A stretch of 53,615 nucleotides of DNA. Source: Eubacteriaceae bacterium. GTDB lineage: Bacteria; Bacillota; Clostridia; Eubacteriales; Eubacteriaceae. The stretch spans positions 1-53,615 of the forward strand of contig JASGLP010000015.1 in the NCBI GenBank assembly GCA_030156895.1. The letters run 5' to 3'. Within the stretch, counting starts at the first letter, position 1; each line of letters starts with the position of its first letter. A program made the translations under genes and the position numbers. The notes beneath the pieces are model-generated. The model made no database searches, was not told the DNA's origin, and saw only the letters and a list, made by a program, of their open reading frames with translations. Shown here one piece after another: positions 26,399 through 34,373 of the stretch.

Positions 26399-26593
26399 TT
26401 ATCGGCTAAAGATATTTCGCTTATAGGCCAGGATTTTTGATACAACCTGTGATGAACTCTCGACAACAACATAAGTCCGCCCATTATTTAACCGAATTGT
26501 AGTATCTGGTTTTTCTTCAATTGTTTCAATTAGTTCACAATTAAGTATAAATTTTTCGCTTTTTCGTTTATCTAATCTTGTTAATTCTATCAT
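26399..26593 (-). CDS. flbD: FlbD/SwrD family flagellar protein
   Basis: Encodes 64 residues: MIELTRLDKRKSEKFILNCE, then TIRLNNGRTYVVVESSSQVV. It matches the small FlbD family called SwrD in B. subtilis, where it raises flagellar power. Position between flgE and motA is conserved and fits a role in stator function. No membrane segment. Confidence 0.9.
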   Translation of the reverse strand: MIELTRLDKRKSEKFILNCELIETIEEKPDTTIRLNNGRTYVVVESSSQVVSKILAYKRNIFSR

Positions 26594-26622
26594 TTTTCAT
26601 CCCTCATTAAAAGTACAAAATG

Positions 26623-26651
26623 GTTTCGCCCGAAAATTTTTCGGGCGAAAC
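26623..26651 (-). terminator. Strong stem-loop between flgE and flbD
   Basis: A 14-bp perfect inverted repeat (26623-26636 with 26638-26651) has almost no loop. On the minus strand it is followed by CATTTTG rather than a clean T-run. It lies 20 bp after the flgE stop inside the operon. It is more likely a partial terminator or an mRNA-protecting hairpin that raises hook-protein mRNA than a full stop. Confidence 0.6.
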
Positions 26652-26670
26652 AAATTAATCAAAAATAATA

Positions 26671-27642
26671 TTATCGTTTCAGGTTTACAAGTTCTTCTAA
26701 AATAGAGTCCGAAACTGTTACAATTCGGCTGTTTGCCTGGAATCCACGCTGGGCGGTAATCATTTCAGTGAACTCCCGCGATAAATCGACGTTGGACATT
26801 TCGAGGCAGCCAGAGATGATTTCACCTGCAGCGTTTTCGCCCGCAGAAGTAATTTGAACATCTCCTGAATTGCTATCTGCCTGAAAATAACTTGTTCCTA
26901 CTTCGCTCATTCCATCCGGATTGCCAAACGTTCCAATCGCAATTTTCCCTAGAACATAAGGACTTCCACCGATTATTCCTGTAATAGCGCCATCTGATCC
27001 TATTGAGATCCCTGTAACCTCATCTAAAACTTCTGGATCAATACTTATCCCTCCAATTTCATCAGTAGCAGCAGATGCACCAGGTGCTAAGTATGTTGTA
27101 GTAAGGTTGGCCATATAATCTTCTAAATAAGTGGGATCTAAAGCAGAAATATCACTTGCTTCTGTATAGGTGATTGGATCTGTAGTTGTATCAATCGCCG
27201 ATATCGTCCCTAAAACCATACTTCCATTGCCATCCACCAAATTGCCAGCTGAATCAAATTGAAGCGCCCCGACCCGGGTATAGGCAATTTCCGGATCATC
27301 GGCCTGTTTTGTGTTAACAATCAGGAAACCGTCGCCATCTATGAAAATGTCCATTGAACGGCCAGTATCGGCACCTGAAGAATTGGTCATAATCTTATCA
27401 ATCGATGCGACTTTAACCCCATATCCCAACTGACTAGAGTTTGTTCCGCCGCTAGCAATTGCAGTGCCATCATTCTCACCTGCAGTTGAAGACCTAACAT
27501 TCTGATACAAAACATCCGAAAAAACCACGCGGCTGGATTTAAATCCATAAGTATTGACATTGGCAATATTGTTACCAATAACGTTTAATTTCGACTGATG
27601 GACACCCATCCCCGAAATTGCTGAGTATAAAGATCTTAACAT
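26671..27642 (-). CDS. flgE: Flagellar hook protein FlgE
   Basis: Encodes 323 residues. N-terminal rod/hook motif: MLRSLYSAISGMGVHQSKLN, then VIGNNIANVNTYGFKSSRVV. C-terminal helix: NVDLSREFTEMITAQRGFQA, then NSRIVTVSDSILEELVNL. The middle carries D1/D2 domains and is shorter than in enteric FlgE (about 400). Polymerises into the hook with the help of the cap FlgD. The two genes upstream are flgD and a TIGR02530 gene. Confidence 0.96.
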   Translation of the reverse strand: MLRSLYSAISGMGVHQSKLNVIGNNIANVNTYGFKSSRVVFSDVLYQNVRSSTAGENDGTAIASGGTNSSQLGYGVKVASIDKIMTNSSGADTGRSMDIFIDGDGFLIVNTKQADDPEIAYTRVGALQFDSAGNLVDGNGSMVLGTISAIDTTTDPITYTEASDISALDPTYLEDYMANLTTTYLAPGASAATDEIGGISIDPEVLDEVTGISIGSDGAITGIIGGSPYVLGKIAIGTFGNPDGMSEVGTSYFQADSNSGDVQITSAGENAAGEIISGCLEMSNVDLSREFTEMITAQRGFQANSRIVTVSDSILEELVNLKR

Positions 27643-27712
27643 TCATTTTCCTTTCTGTGCCATTTTAGCTTATCTGTCATTCAAAGCTTGTAACTCCCTC
27701 AAAGAGGTCCAG

Positions 27713-28117
27713 TTATATAAAGATGGCACCGTCAATATCATTGACAATTTTTTCTTTCATTTCATTTTTATCCATGACGGTAATGATCCGCCGGTTTTGC
27801 GCACTGACAATAAAAGCTGAGTCATCCATCATAATCAAAGCGTTGTTAATGCCTTTTTCCTGAGCCTGATCACAGGCCTGGGAAATTTTTTCCAGGTCGG
27901 ACTCGCTGACTTCAATGCTGCGCTGCTCACTTCGTTGTGCCGCATGTTTACTGAAAGTGACAGTCTTTTCAAACTCCTTCTGAAAAAGATCTTTAAAGTC
28001 ACTATTTGTAGCAACACTGCTATTCTTTATCTGATTTTGCTGATTTGAACTGAGGCGCTCTGTTTGTTGGATGATACTACTGCTGACACGATAATAGTTA
28101 TTTATATCATTAGCCAT
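27713..28117 (-). CDS. TIGR02530 family flagellar operon protein
   Basis: About 134 residues. The start at 28117 is chosen because GAGGT lies 5 nt upstream; the earlier in-frame Met at 28129 has no ribosome site. The C-terminal half (SDLEKISQACDQAQEKGINN, then DSAFIVSAQNRRIITVMDKN) fits the TIGR02530 family found between flgD and flgE in Firmicutes. The function is not known; a role in hook assembly or export is inferred from position. Cytoplasmic, no membrane helix. Confidence 0.85.
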   Translation of the reverse strand: MANDINNYYRVSSSIIQQTERLSSNQQNQIKNSSVATNSDFKDLFQKEFEKTVTFSKHAAQRSEQRSIEVSESDLEKISQACDQAQEKGINNALIMMDDSAFIVSAQNRRIITVMDKNEMKEKIVNDIDGAIFI

Positions 28118-28143
28118 TGGGTACCTCATTTCTATTAGTTGCT

Positions 28144-28608
28144 CTATTCGCCGCTGTTATCTCCAGAACTGCTATCTGCCGCATCGACGCTCATAACACT
28201 GCTTAAACTGTATGAGTTTCCATCGACAACCACCATTGTTTCGCCATTATAGAAATTGACACTATCAACAATACCCTGTACTGTTGTAATATTGCCATCA
28301 TCATCGGCTTCTGCAATAATGACATCTTTTCCGATCAGGCTAACCCCATAATTTGTCATCGATAATTCTGTCAGATCAGCCATGGCTGCTGTCATACTGT
28401 TGATGGATTCGATCATGGTGTAAGTTGCCATCTGATTCACAAATTCATTGGTGTCAGCGGTATTGTTCATATCCTGATTCTGAAGCTGGGCCACCATCAT
28501 CTGCAAAAAATCATCCATTTCAAATCCAGTCGTGAACGTACTACTTGTACTTGTGGATGTTGTGGTTGCCATGGTGGTCAGGTAATCATTTAAACTGCTA
28601 ATTGCCAT
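28144..28608 (-). CDS. flgD: Flagellar hook capping protein FlgD
   Basis: Encodes 154 residues. The conserved N-terminal FlgD core is FLQMMVAQLQNQDMNNTADT, then EFVNQMATYTMIESINSM. The C-terminal part is a short beta domain (VSLIGKDVIIAEADDDGNIT). It is shorter than enteric FlgD (about 230) because the C-terminal FLG4/TUDOR part is reduced, as in many Firmicutes. Caps the growing hook. Confidence 0.94.
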   Translation of the reverse strand: MAISSLNDYLTTMATTTSTSTSSTFTTGFEMDDFLQMMVAQLQNQDMNNTADTNEFVNQMATYTMIESINSMTAAMADLTELSMTNYGVSLIGKDVIIAEADDDGNITTVQGIVDSVNFYNGETMVVVDGNSYSLSSVMSVDAADSSSGDNSGE

Positions 28609-28618
28609 TTGTTTCCTC

Positions 28619-29953
28619 CTATACTAAATAATTAAGTCGACTAAAACGACTGCTTTGGACACTGATATTGGCCAGGTCTGTCAGAGATTCATCCAGACTC
28701 TCGCCACTGGTCAGGCCTATTCTAGCCATACGGTTAAATTTCCCGCCAATTAAATTACTCTGGGCTTCTTGCTGCTGACCCTGTTTGAAATCCATATTTG
28801 TCATATTGGACTGAGCCTGTTGGCCGGAATCCGCTGTTTCTTCAACAGAGCGATTAATTGTAACGGTTTCGACACTTACTTTCTGGAGTGCCAAGCTCCG
28901 CACCAGCTGGTCAATCTGTTTTGATAAGAGCTCGTGGGTTTCCTGACTCGCTGCTAAAATGTTAATGGTCAGCTTACCATTGGAAAATGCCATTTCTACG
29001 TCAATTTCGCCAAGGCTTTCCGGGTTTAAAGTCACCTTAAATGTTTTATCGGTATTGAGCTCAAAGTTTTCAACAATTGCATCCTGAACCTGACTTAAAA
29101 GCTGCGCCGGTTCCGCTTTTGTTGCAGGTGCGGTACTTTTCACTCCCAACAAACTCTGAACATCCACCTGCTTGCCATCAGTTTCAACGCTAGGCGCCTC
29201 CACTGTTTCTTCCTGCAGGTCAATCCCATTAAGAGAAATCGTTTTGCCTGCTTCAGCACTTTTCTCCTGACTTTCAACAGATATTTGGTCTGTTCTACCC
29301 AGGGGCTGATCTGCTCTAGCGTCATCAGTGATCACTTCTGTAGACTCTTTAACTTGCCTTAAAGCAGAATCCAGTTTTGTCTTTTGCTTGTTTAAAAGAT
29401 CAACATCTTGTCCCACTAAAGTGTTTTCGAGCTGACTTGTTAAATCATCTGAAAACGCTTCTTCTGCCAGAACTGGCATTTCTGTCACTTTTCCATCCTG
29501 ATTTGCCATAATAGAAGAAAGTATTGTTGTAGCATCCGGATTTTGAACTGCACCAAGTGACATTTCTCTTGTCATTTCCTGACCCAACTCTTGAGCTACT
29601 GTCTGATCCGCATTTTCCGGAGCGACGAATCCCCCCATTAAAAGTGCTGTCATCAGCTCAGTTGACTGATCCTGACTGGCCTCATTTTGATCCGGATTGA
29701 AACGCCCGGGCATTTCTACACTTGCTTCATCCACAAGCAATTCGGCTGCTGGCACATCTGCACTTTCCTTGACTTCATCACCGAAAAGCTTTTCTTCTGC
29801 CTGATTGCTGTCCTGACTACTATTGTCAAGCTTTCGGGCATCCTTTAAAAATGTCATAAAGTTTGACCCATCCGCTTGCTGTGTCTTTTGAGCGCTTGAA
29901 TACTGATTGGTAAAATCACTGGTCTTTGACGCTTGATTTACCTGTACTGCCAT
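28619..29953 (-). CDS. fliK: Flagellar hook-length control protein FliK
   Basis: Encodes 444 residues. The first ~290 residues are low-complexity, Gln/Ser/Glu-rich, serving as the molecular ruler. The C-terminal Flg_hook domain (about 300-385) has FKVTLNPESLGEIDVEMAFS and SKQIDQLVRSLALQKV. It measures hook length and triggers the FlhB switch. First gene of the operon: AAGGAGG lies 8 nt before the ATG, and a ~365-nt leader with a c-di-GMP riboswitch precedes it. In B. subtilis the genes flgB-fliJ would lie upstream; they are absent here. Confidence 0.93.
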   Translation of the reverse strand: MAVQVNQASKTSDFTNQYSSAQKTQQADGSNFMTFLKDARKLDNSSQDSNQAEEKLFGDEVKESADVPAAELLVDEASVEMPGRFNPDQNEASQDQSTELMTALLMGGFVAPENADQTVAQELGQEMTREMSLGAVQNPDATTILSSIMANQDGKVTEMPVLAEEAFSDDLTSQLENTLVGQDVDLLNKQKTKLDSALRQVKESTEVITDDARADQPLGRTDQISVESQEKSAEAGKTISLNGIDLQEETVEAPSVETDGKQVDVQSLLGVKSTAPATKAEPAQLLSQVQDAIVENFELNTDKTFKVTLNPESLGEIDVEMAFSNGKLTINILAASQETHELLSKQIDQLVRSLALQKVSVETVTINRSVEETADSGQQAQSNMTNMDFKQGQQQEAQSNLIGGKFNRMARIGLTSGESLDESLTDLANISVQSSRFSRLNYLV

Positions 29954-30108
29954 TCTTTCACCTCCTTAAAAAAATTTGTTCATCCTGTCAAATTGTTGCG
30001 ACAGATATGATTTATCTGAACGGCTAATGCCAGTTCATTCGATTTGACAATTTTATATTTTATCCTATTATGTTACTTACCCATTATTCAATTGATTTTT
30101 CAATCAGT

Positions 30109-30133
30109 AAAGGCTTTATTTTTATAAGCCTTT
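30109..30133 (+). terminator. Hairpin with T-run on plus strand in the fliK leader
   Basis: AAAGGCTT (30109-30116) pairs with AAGCCTTT (30126-30133), followed on the plus strand by T-rich sequence. No plus-strand gene ends here. It may block antisense transcription or act only as a leader stem-loop on the minus-strand transcript. Confidence 0.4.
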
Positions 30134-30145
30134 TTCTTTACCATG

Positions 30146-30169
30146 AAAAAAGGCAACCTTTCAGTTGCC
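30146..30169 (-). terminator. Intrinsic terminator of the riboswitch expression platform
   Basis: On the minus strand GGCAAC (30164-30169) pairs with GTTGCC (30152-30157) and is followed by six Ts (30146-30151). It lies about 190 bp before the fliK start and about 50 bp after the aptamer. The 5' arm, GCAACTG on the RNA, is complementary over 7 nt to CAGTTGC in the aptamer's 3' side. The two structures may therefore be alternatives. Confidence 0.85.
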
Positions 30170-30218
30170 AAAAATTTTAAGTGCATAATAAAGAGACACT
30201 CCGTTTTCACGTCATTTT

Positions 30219-30303
30219 TAAGCAACTGGCTGTCATATAATATCAATTACTTAGACTCTTTAGTTTTGCGTCCCTACTTTTCAGTAAGTTTGCCCAAATA
30301 TTA
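30219..30303 (-). ncRNA. Cyclic di-GMP-I (GEMM) riboswitch
   Basis: On the minus strand the sequence shows the GEMM-I core in order: GGGCAAAC; a TACT-GAAA-AGTA tetraloop hairpin; GGGACGCAAA; an ACTA..GTCTAAG arm; and a 3' part ATATGACAGCCAGTTGC. These are the invariant pieces of the Vc2/Cd1-type aptamer that binds c-di-GMP. It begins about 15 nt after a sigma-A promoter and is followed by a terminator, so it sits in the 5' leader of the fliK motility operon. Its identity is recognised from family consensus; ligand binding is not tested. The predicted logic is termination when c-di-GMP is high. Confidence 0.93.
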
Positions 30304-30316
30304 ATTGTCTTCAATA

Positions 30317-30345
30317 ATACTACTTGATTCCTATTCGTCTGTCAA
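30317..30345 (-). promoter_or_regulatory. Sigma-A promoter of the fliK motility operon
   Basis: Minus-strand TTGACA (30340-30345), 17-bp spacer, TAGTAT (30317-30322). The start of transcription would be near 30309, just ahead of the GEMM aptamer. Confidence 0.85.
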
Positions 30346-30396
30346 TAAAAAGATGCTAAAATTGGGTTAACTTAAGGTAAATATCAATTTTAAAAT

Positions 30397-32136
30397 TTAC
30401 ATATTTTCACTGGCAAGATACTCTTCTGAGCTAATCAGACCCTGATGTAACTTCAAGCTCAGGATTCCCTGGGCGATATTTGAAGCATGATCGCCAACCC
30501 GTTCGATATTGGTTAAAAGATCCATAAATATAATCCCGGCATAAGGATTGCAAATCCCTTCATTTAGTCGACTAATATGATCATCTTTTAATTTTTCCGT
30601 CAATTCATCAATTTCATCTTCTTCATCCAGAATTTTGTAACACAATTCCAGCTCATCGCCATCCAGTAGCGAAACCATATCCTTGAGAATATCTGTTGTG
30701 ACATTGATCAGGGTTAGCAGTTCCTGATTGGCAATTTCACTAAACTCAATTTTTTGCGCCAACTGCATCTCCGACAATTCGCTGATGTTCATGGCGTGAT
30801 CGCCAATCCTTTCCAGATCATGACTGCCTTTCATGAAAAATGCCAGCTGGTCGTTCTCAGCCTCCGACATATTTTCGTTTGACAGTTTTACCGTAAAATC
30901 AATAATCCCCTGTTGAAATTCATCAATACGGTTTTCGCGATTGGCAATCTCCTCCAGCATCTTGGGATCTTTGGTCATAATCACCTGGCAGGATTCAAAG
31001 AAGTTTTTAGAAACCATATTTCCCAGCCGAGTCAGCTCTTTGCCCACCTGACCCAAGGCAATGGAAGGGTTGTTCAAAAGTCGGTCATCCAAATACAAAC
31101 CTTTTTCCGCTTCCTGTTCCGGCATAAAGTGATCCAGAGCTTTAACAAAATAATTGATAATTGGAAACAGCACAATGGTATTGACAATATTAAACATGGT
31201 ATGCGCCATTGCAATCTCTCTGGCTACATTAGGAACCACATCACCACTAGAATCCACCATGGTTCCAGACATGCTGACAATCAGTTCATAAATCGGATTT
31301 GTCGTGGTTACTGCATCCATTACCCCTAATAAAACCATTACCCAGATGGCACCAAAGACATTGACGAAAAGATGGATAAAAGCCGCCTTTTTAGCCGCTA
31401 CCGAAGTTCCGATACTGGAGATCAGCGCTGTTACGCAGGTTCCAATATTGGTCCCAATCAAGATTGGAATACAGACATCAATGGCTTGTGCCGCTCCCAT
31501 ACTCGAAAAGACCCCTGAAATCGCCAAAGCCTGAAGCAAACCTAAGGAAGCGCTGCTGCTTTGGATGATGGCCGTGATACCAGCCCCGATCAGTAAACCA
31601 AGCAAAGGATTCGTTCCATAAGTCGTTAACAGATAAATGAATTCTTCACTTTCCCGAAGGGGTTTCATGGCCGTTGACATGGTCGAGATACCAAAAAACA
31701 AAATCCCAAAGCCCAGCATGACGCTGCCCATATCGCGGGTTTTTTTGCTTCGACCAAACATGGTTATTAAGGCGCCCACACCAATAAATACTGGCGCCAC
31801 CTCTGAAACATTAAAAGCAATCATCTGAGCCGTAATGGTCGTCCCGATATTGGCTCCCAGGATCACGCCCGCTGCTTGTGTCAGCGTCATCAGCGAAGCA
31901 TTCACAAATCCAACAACCATTACCGTCGTCGTGCTGGAACTTTGTACAATCATTGTAACCAGTGTCCCAACCAAAATCGCCTTAATCCGATTACTGGTCA
32001 GAATTTCCAGCAGTTGCTTCATTTTTTTGCCGGCAACGGTTTTTAAACCGTCGCTCATCATATTCATACCAAAGATGAAAAGTCCCAATCCTCCAAATAG
32101 GCCTATCAGCATTTCTAACGTCATCAATTTTTCCAA
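30397..32136 (-). CDS. Na/Pi cotransporter family protein with PhoU-like domain
   Basis: Encodes 579 residues. The membrane part (about 1-340) has two inverted Na/Pi-cotransporter repeats with the signature QSSS motifs (MIVQSSSTTTVMVVGFVNAS and AIIQSSSASLGLLQALAIS). The C-terminal 230 residues are helical and PhoU-like (DHAMNISELSE, NIERVGDHASNIAQGIL). NptA/YjbB family: probably sodium-dependent phosphate transport, import or export. Start ATG at 32136. Divergent from glyS; phased Pho-box-like repeats lie 140-190 bp upstream. The stop is just 52 bp before the -35 of the motility promoter, and I see no strong terminator between them. Confidence 0.93.
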   Translation of the reverse strand: MEKLMTLEMLIGLFGGLGLFIFGMNMMSDGLKTVAGKKMKQLLEILTSNRIKAILVGTLVTMIVQSSSTTTVMVVGFVNASLMTLTQAAGVILGANIGTTITAQMIAFNVSEVAPVFIGVGALITMFGRSKKTRDMGSVMLGFGILFFGISTMSTAMKPLRESEEFIYLLTTYGTNPLLGLLIGAGITAIIQSSSASLGLLQALAISGVFSSMGAAQAIDVCIPILIGTNIGTCVTALISSIGTSVAAKKAAFIHLFVNVFGAIWVMVLLGVMDAVTTTNPIYELIVSMSGTMVDSSGDVVPNVAREIAMAHTMFNIVNTIVLFPIINYFVKALDHFMPEQEAEKGLYLDDRLLNNPSIALGQVGKELTRLGNMVSKNFFESCQVIMTKDPKMLEEIANRENRIDEFQQGIIDFTVKLSNENMSEAENDQLAFFMKGSHDLERIGDHAMNISELSEMQLAQKIEFSEIANQELLTLINVTTDILKDMVSLLDGDELELCYKILDEEDEIDELTEKLKDDHISRLNEGICNPYAGIIFMDLLTNIERVGDHASNIAQGILSLKLHQGLISSEEYLASENM

Positions 32137-32273
32137 GAAAAACCATTAATTACAATCACAGCATCTTTATGAAAAGCTTTTATTATCGCATTTTAAAGCC
32201 ATATCACATGGCACATCATGTAATTAACCAGGTTAATCTTCCTTCCTTTTTTCTATTTTGAATCCTATTAATT

Positions 32274-32322
32274 CTAACATCTATTTAATATAATTCAAAC
32301 ATAAATTTAACATTATTTAACA
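32274..32322. promoter_or_regulatory. Candidate Pho box: five phased TTAACA-like repeats
   Basis: On the plus strand CTAACA (32274), TTAATA (32285), CAAACA (32296), TTAACA (32307) and TTAACA (32317) recur every 11, 11, 11 and 10 bp. PhoP of Gram-positive bacteria binds TTAACA-like direct repeats with 11-bp period. The divergent gene is a Na/Pi cotransporter, which supports the reading; PhoP control is inference. Confidence 0.55.
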
Positions 32323-32424
32323 AAAAGACCATAAATTAATATAACTTCAAGTTGTCTGTTAACCACGTTTACATAATCGGCTAGCTTTTAAAAACGATTT
32401 CATTCATTTTTTTATAAACTCTTC

Positions 32425-32453
32425 TTGACAGATATGCCGATATTTGCTATTCT
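32425..32453 (+). promoter_or_regulatory. Sigma-A promoter of glyS
   Basis: TTGACA (32425-32430), 17-bp spacer, TATTCT (32448-32453), directly ahead of the T-box leader. Confidence 0.85.
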
Positions 32454-32459
32454 TGTCGC

Positions 32460-32680
32460 ATTAGAAAAATATAAAGGCAATGCGGAAAGAATCTTCAAGA
32501 AAGCCGGATTACAGCGATCAGAAGTTGGTGTGAGTTCTGACAAAGCTTTTTGAAGTGGCGCTTTCCAAGCTGCAGGATGATGTCCTGACGTGAAAATCGT
32601 TATAGAAGAGTGGTCGTAACAGACAACTTGGGTGGAACCGCGGATAACCGTCCCTTGTATGAGGGACGGTTTTTATTTTT
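32460..32680 (+). ncRNA. T-box riboswitch of glyS (glycine)
   Basis: Leader RNA that senses uncharged tRNA-Gly. The T-box sequence TGGGTGGAACCGCGG is at 32629-32643. It is followed by a terminator: ACCGTCCC (32647-32654) pairs with GGGACGGT (32663-32670), then TTTTATTTTT. Stem I lies at about 32475-32580; GGC at 32557-32559 is my candidate glycine specifier. Uncharged tRNA would pair with the UGGN bulge and favour the antiterminator. Confidence 0.93.
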
Positions 32681-32772
32681 CGCGAAAATAAAGCCGGTCG
32701 CCTTCATTTAAACGCTGTCTGTTACCATTATTAAAAGTTTTCTTAATTTACTACAATTTCAGGAGGTTTATT

Positions 32773-34167
32773 ATGTCTGATTTTACAATGGCGGAGATTG
32801 TCTCTCTCGCCAAAATGCGCGGTATTATTTTTCCTGGTTCAGAGATTTATGATGGTCTGGCCAATAGCTGGGATTATGGTCCGCTGGGTGTGGAAATGAA
32901 AAACAATGTTAAAAAGGCCTGGTGGAAGAAGTTTGTTCAGGAATCTCCATACAATGTTGGTTTAGATGCGGCAATCCTGATGAACCCTAAAACCTGGGTA
33001 GCTTCCGGACATGTTGGCGGTTTTAATGATCCTTTAATGGATTGCAAATCCTGCAAGTCCCGTTTTCGGGCTGACAAACTGATTGCTGACTACTACTTTG
33101 AAAAAGGCGAAGACGTTGTTGTCGATGGCTGGTCCAACGAAGAAATGATGGCTTTTATCCGCGATAACAATCTTATCTGTCCCGAATGTGGTAAAAGTGA
33201 TTTCACCGATATCCGACAGTTTAATTTGATGTTTAAGACTTTTCAGGGCGTCAACGAAGATACTGCCAGCGAAATCTTTTTACGACCGGAAACCGCTCAG
33301 GGGATCTTTGTCAATTTTAAAAACGTTCAGCGCAGCAGCCGTAAAAAAATTCCTTTCGGCATTGCTCAAATAGGCAAGTCTTTCCGAAATGAAATTACAC
33401 CCGGTAACTTTATTTTTAGAACGCGTGAGTTTGAACAAATGGAACTGGAATTCTTCTGTGCGCCTGGCACCGACCTGGAATGGTTTGATTACTGGAAGGC
33501 TTTTTGTAAAAAATGGCTCTTTGATCTTGGTATGAAAGATGAAAACATTCGCTTCCGTGACCATGAAAAAGAAGAGCTGTCCCATTACAGTAACGCCACA
33601 ACCGATGTGGAATTCCGCTTCCCCTTTGGCTGGGGTGAATTATGGGGGATTGCTGACCGAACCGACTTCGATTTAACCCAGCATCAGACCCACTCCGGCA
33701 AAGATATGAAGTATACGGATCCCGTCACTAACGAGAAATTCGTGCCTTACTGTATTGAGCCATCATTGGGTGCTGATCGCGTATTTTTAGCCTTCCTATG
33801 CAATGCCATGGAAAAAGAAACCATCGAAAACGGCGATAAAAGCGAAGAACGTAACGTTTTACGGATTCATCCCTTTTTATCCGCTTACAAAGCCGCCGTT
33901 TTGCCGCTGTCTAAAAAACTCAGCGAAAAAGCTGAAGAAGTATTCGGTCTGCTGTCAAAAGAATTCATGGTTGAATATGATGAGGCCGGCAGTATTGGTA
34001 AGCGCTACCGCCGTCAGGATGAAATCGGCACACCATTTTGCGTTACCGTGGATTTCGATAGCTTAGAAGACGGCGCCGTCACCCTGCGTGACCGTGATAC
34101 AATGAACCAGGTGCGACTGCCCATTACTGAGGTTGCCGCTTACATTAACGAGCGCATTGCCTTCTAA
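32773..34167 (+). CDS. glyS: Glycyl-tRNA synthetase (alpha2 type)
   Basis: Charges tRNA-Gly with glycine, ATP-dependent. 464 residues, homodimeric class II type (not the alpha2beta2 GlyQS). The N-terminus [20 protein letters not shown], motif 2 region [19 protein letters not shown] and motif 3 region [15 protein letters not shown] are clear. Two Cys pairs (CKSC near 87, CPEC near 130) may bind zinc. The C-terminal anticodon-binding domain spans about 365-460. AGGAGG lies 7 nt before the ATG. The only large plus-strand gene in the window; controlled by the T-box leader. Confidence 0.98.
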   Translation: MSDFTMAEIVSLAKMRGIIFPGSEIYDGLANSWDYGPLGVEMKNNVKKAWWKKFVQESPYNVGLDAAILMNPKTWVASGHVGGFNDPLMDCKSCKSRFRADKLIADYYFEKGEDVVVDGWSNEEMMAFIRDNNLICPECGKSDFTDIRQFNLMFKTFQGVNEDTASEIFLRPETAQGIFVNFKNVQRSSRKKIPFGIAQIGKSFRNEITPGNFIFRTREFEQMELEFFCAPGTDLEWFDYWKAFCKKWLFDLGMKDENIRFRDHEKEELSHYSNATTDVEFRFPFGWGELWGIADRTDFDLTQHQTHSGKDMKYTDPVTNEKFVPYCIEPSLGADRVFLAFLCNAMEKETIENGDKSEERNVLRIHPFLSAYKAAVLPLSKKLSEKAEEVFGLLSKEFMVEYDEAGSIGKRYRRQDEIGTPFCVTVDFDSLEDGAVTLRDRDTMNQVRLPITEVAAYINERIAF

Positions 34168-34176
34168 GCTTAAGTG

Positions 34177-34227
34177 TGTAGACAAGCCCCGAGGCGGACA
34201 ACTGAAAAGCCAATTGTCGGTGCTCAG
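34177..34227. repeat. Dispersed intergenic repeat, copy downstream of glyS
   Basis: TGTAGACAA (34177-34185) is joined directly to a 42-bp block (34186-34227) starting GCCCCGAGGCGGACAACTGA. The same 42-bp block recurs at 44019-44060 with 39 of 42 bases identical, and the same TGTAGACAA at 43913-43921. Both copies sit just after the 3' end of a gene. No coding potential is seen. Confidence 0.8.
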
Positions 34228-34305
34228 ACGCTTAATTAGACTTTGTCTTCAGTCTGCTAAGCTTTTTATTTATACCTGCACAACTAAGCACTATCTGCTG
34301 AACAA

Positions 34306-34351
34306 AAACAAACCCGATCGCAGCCTTACCGGCCCTTCATCGGGTTTGTTT
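34306..34351 (+). terminator. Terminator between convergent glyS and ferredoxin gene
   Basis: A 13-bp perfect stem (34306-34318 with 34339-34351) is flanked by T-rich sequence downstream and A-rich sequence upstream. It can therefore serve glyS (+) and the ferredoxin gene (-). Confidence 0.88.
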
Positions 34352-34373
34352 ACGTTTTATTTACTTCAAAAGC

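Noticed and set aside
32412-32442. Sigma-28-like TAAA and GCCGATAT ahead of the glyS leader
   Set aside because: The spacer is 17 bp instead of 15, and the site overlaps a good sigma-A promoter for a housekeeping gene.
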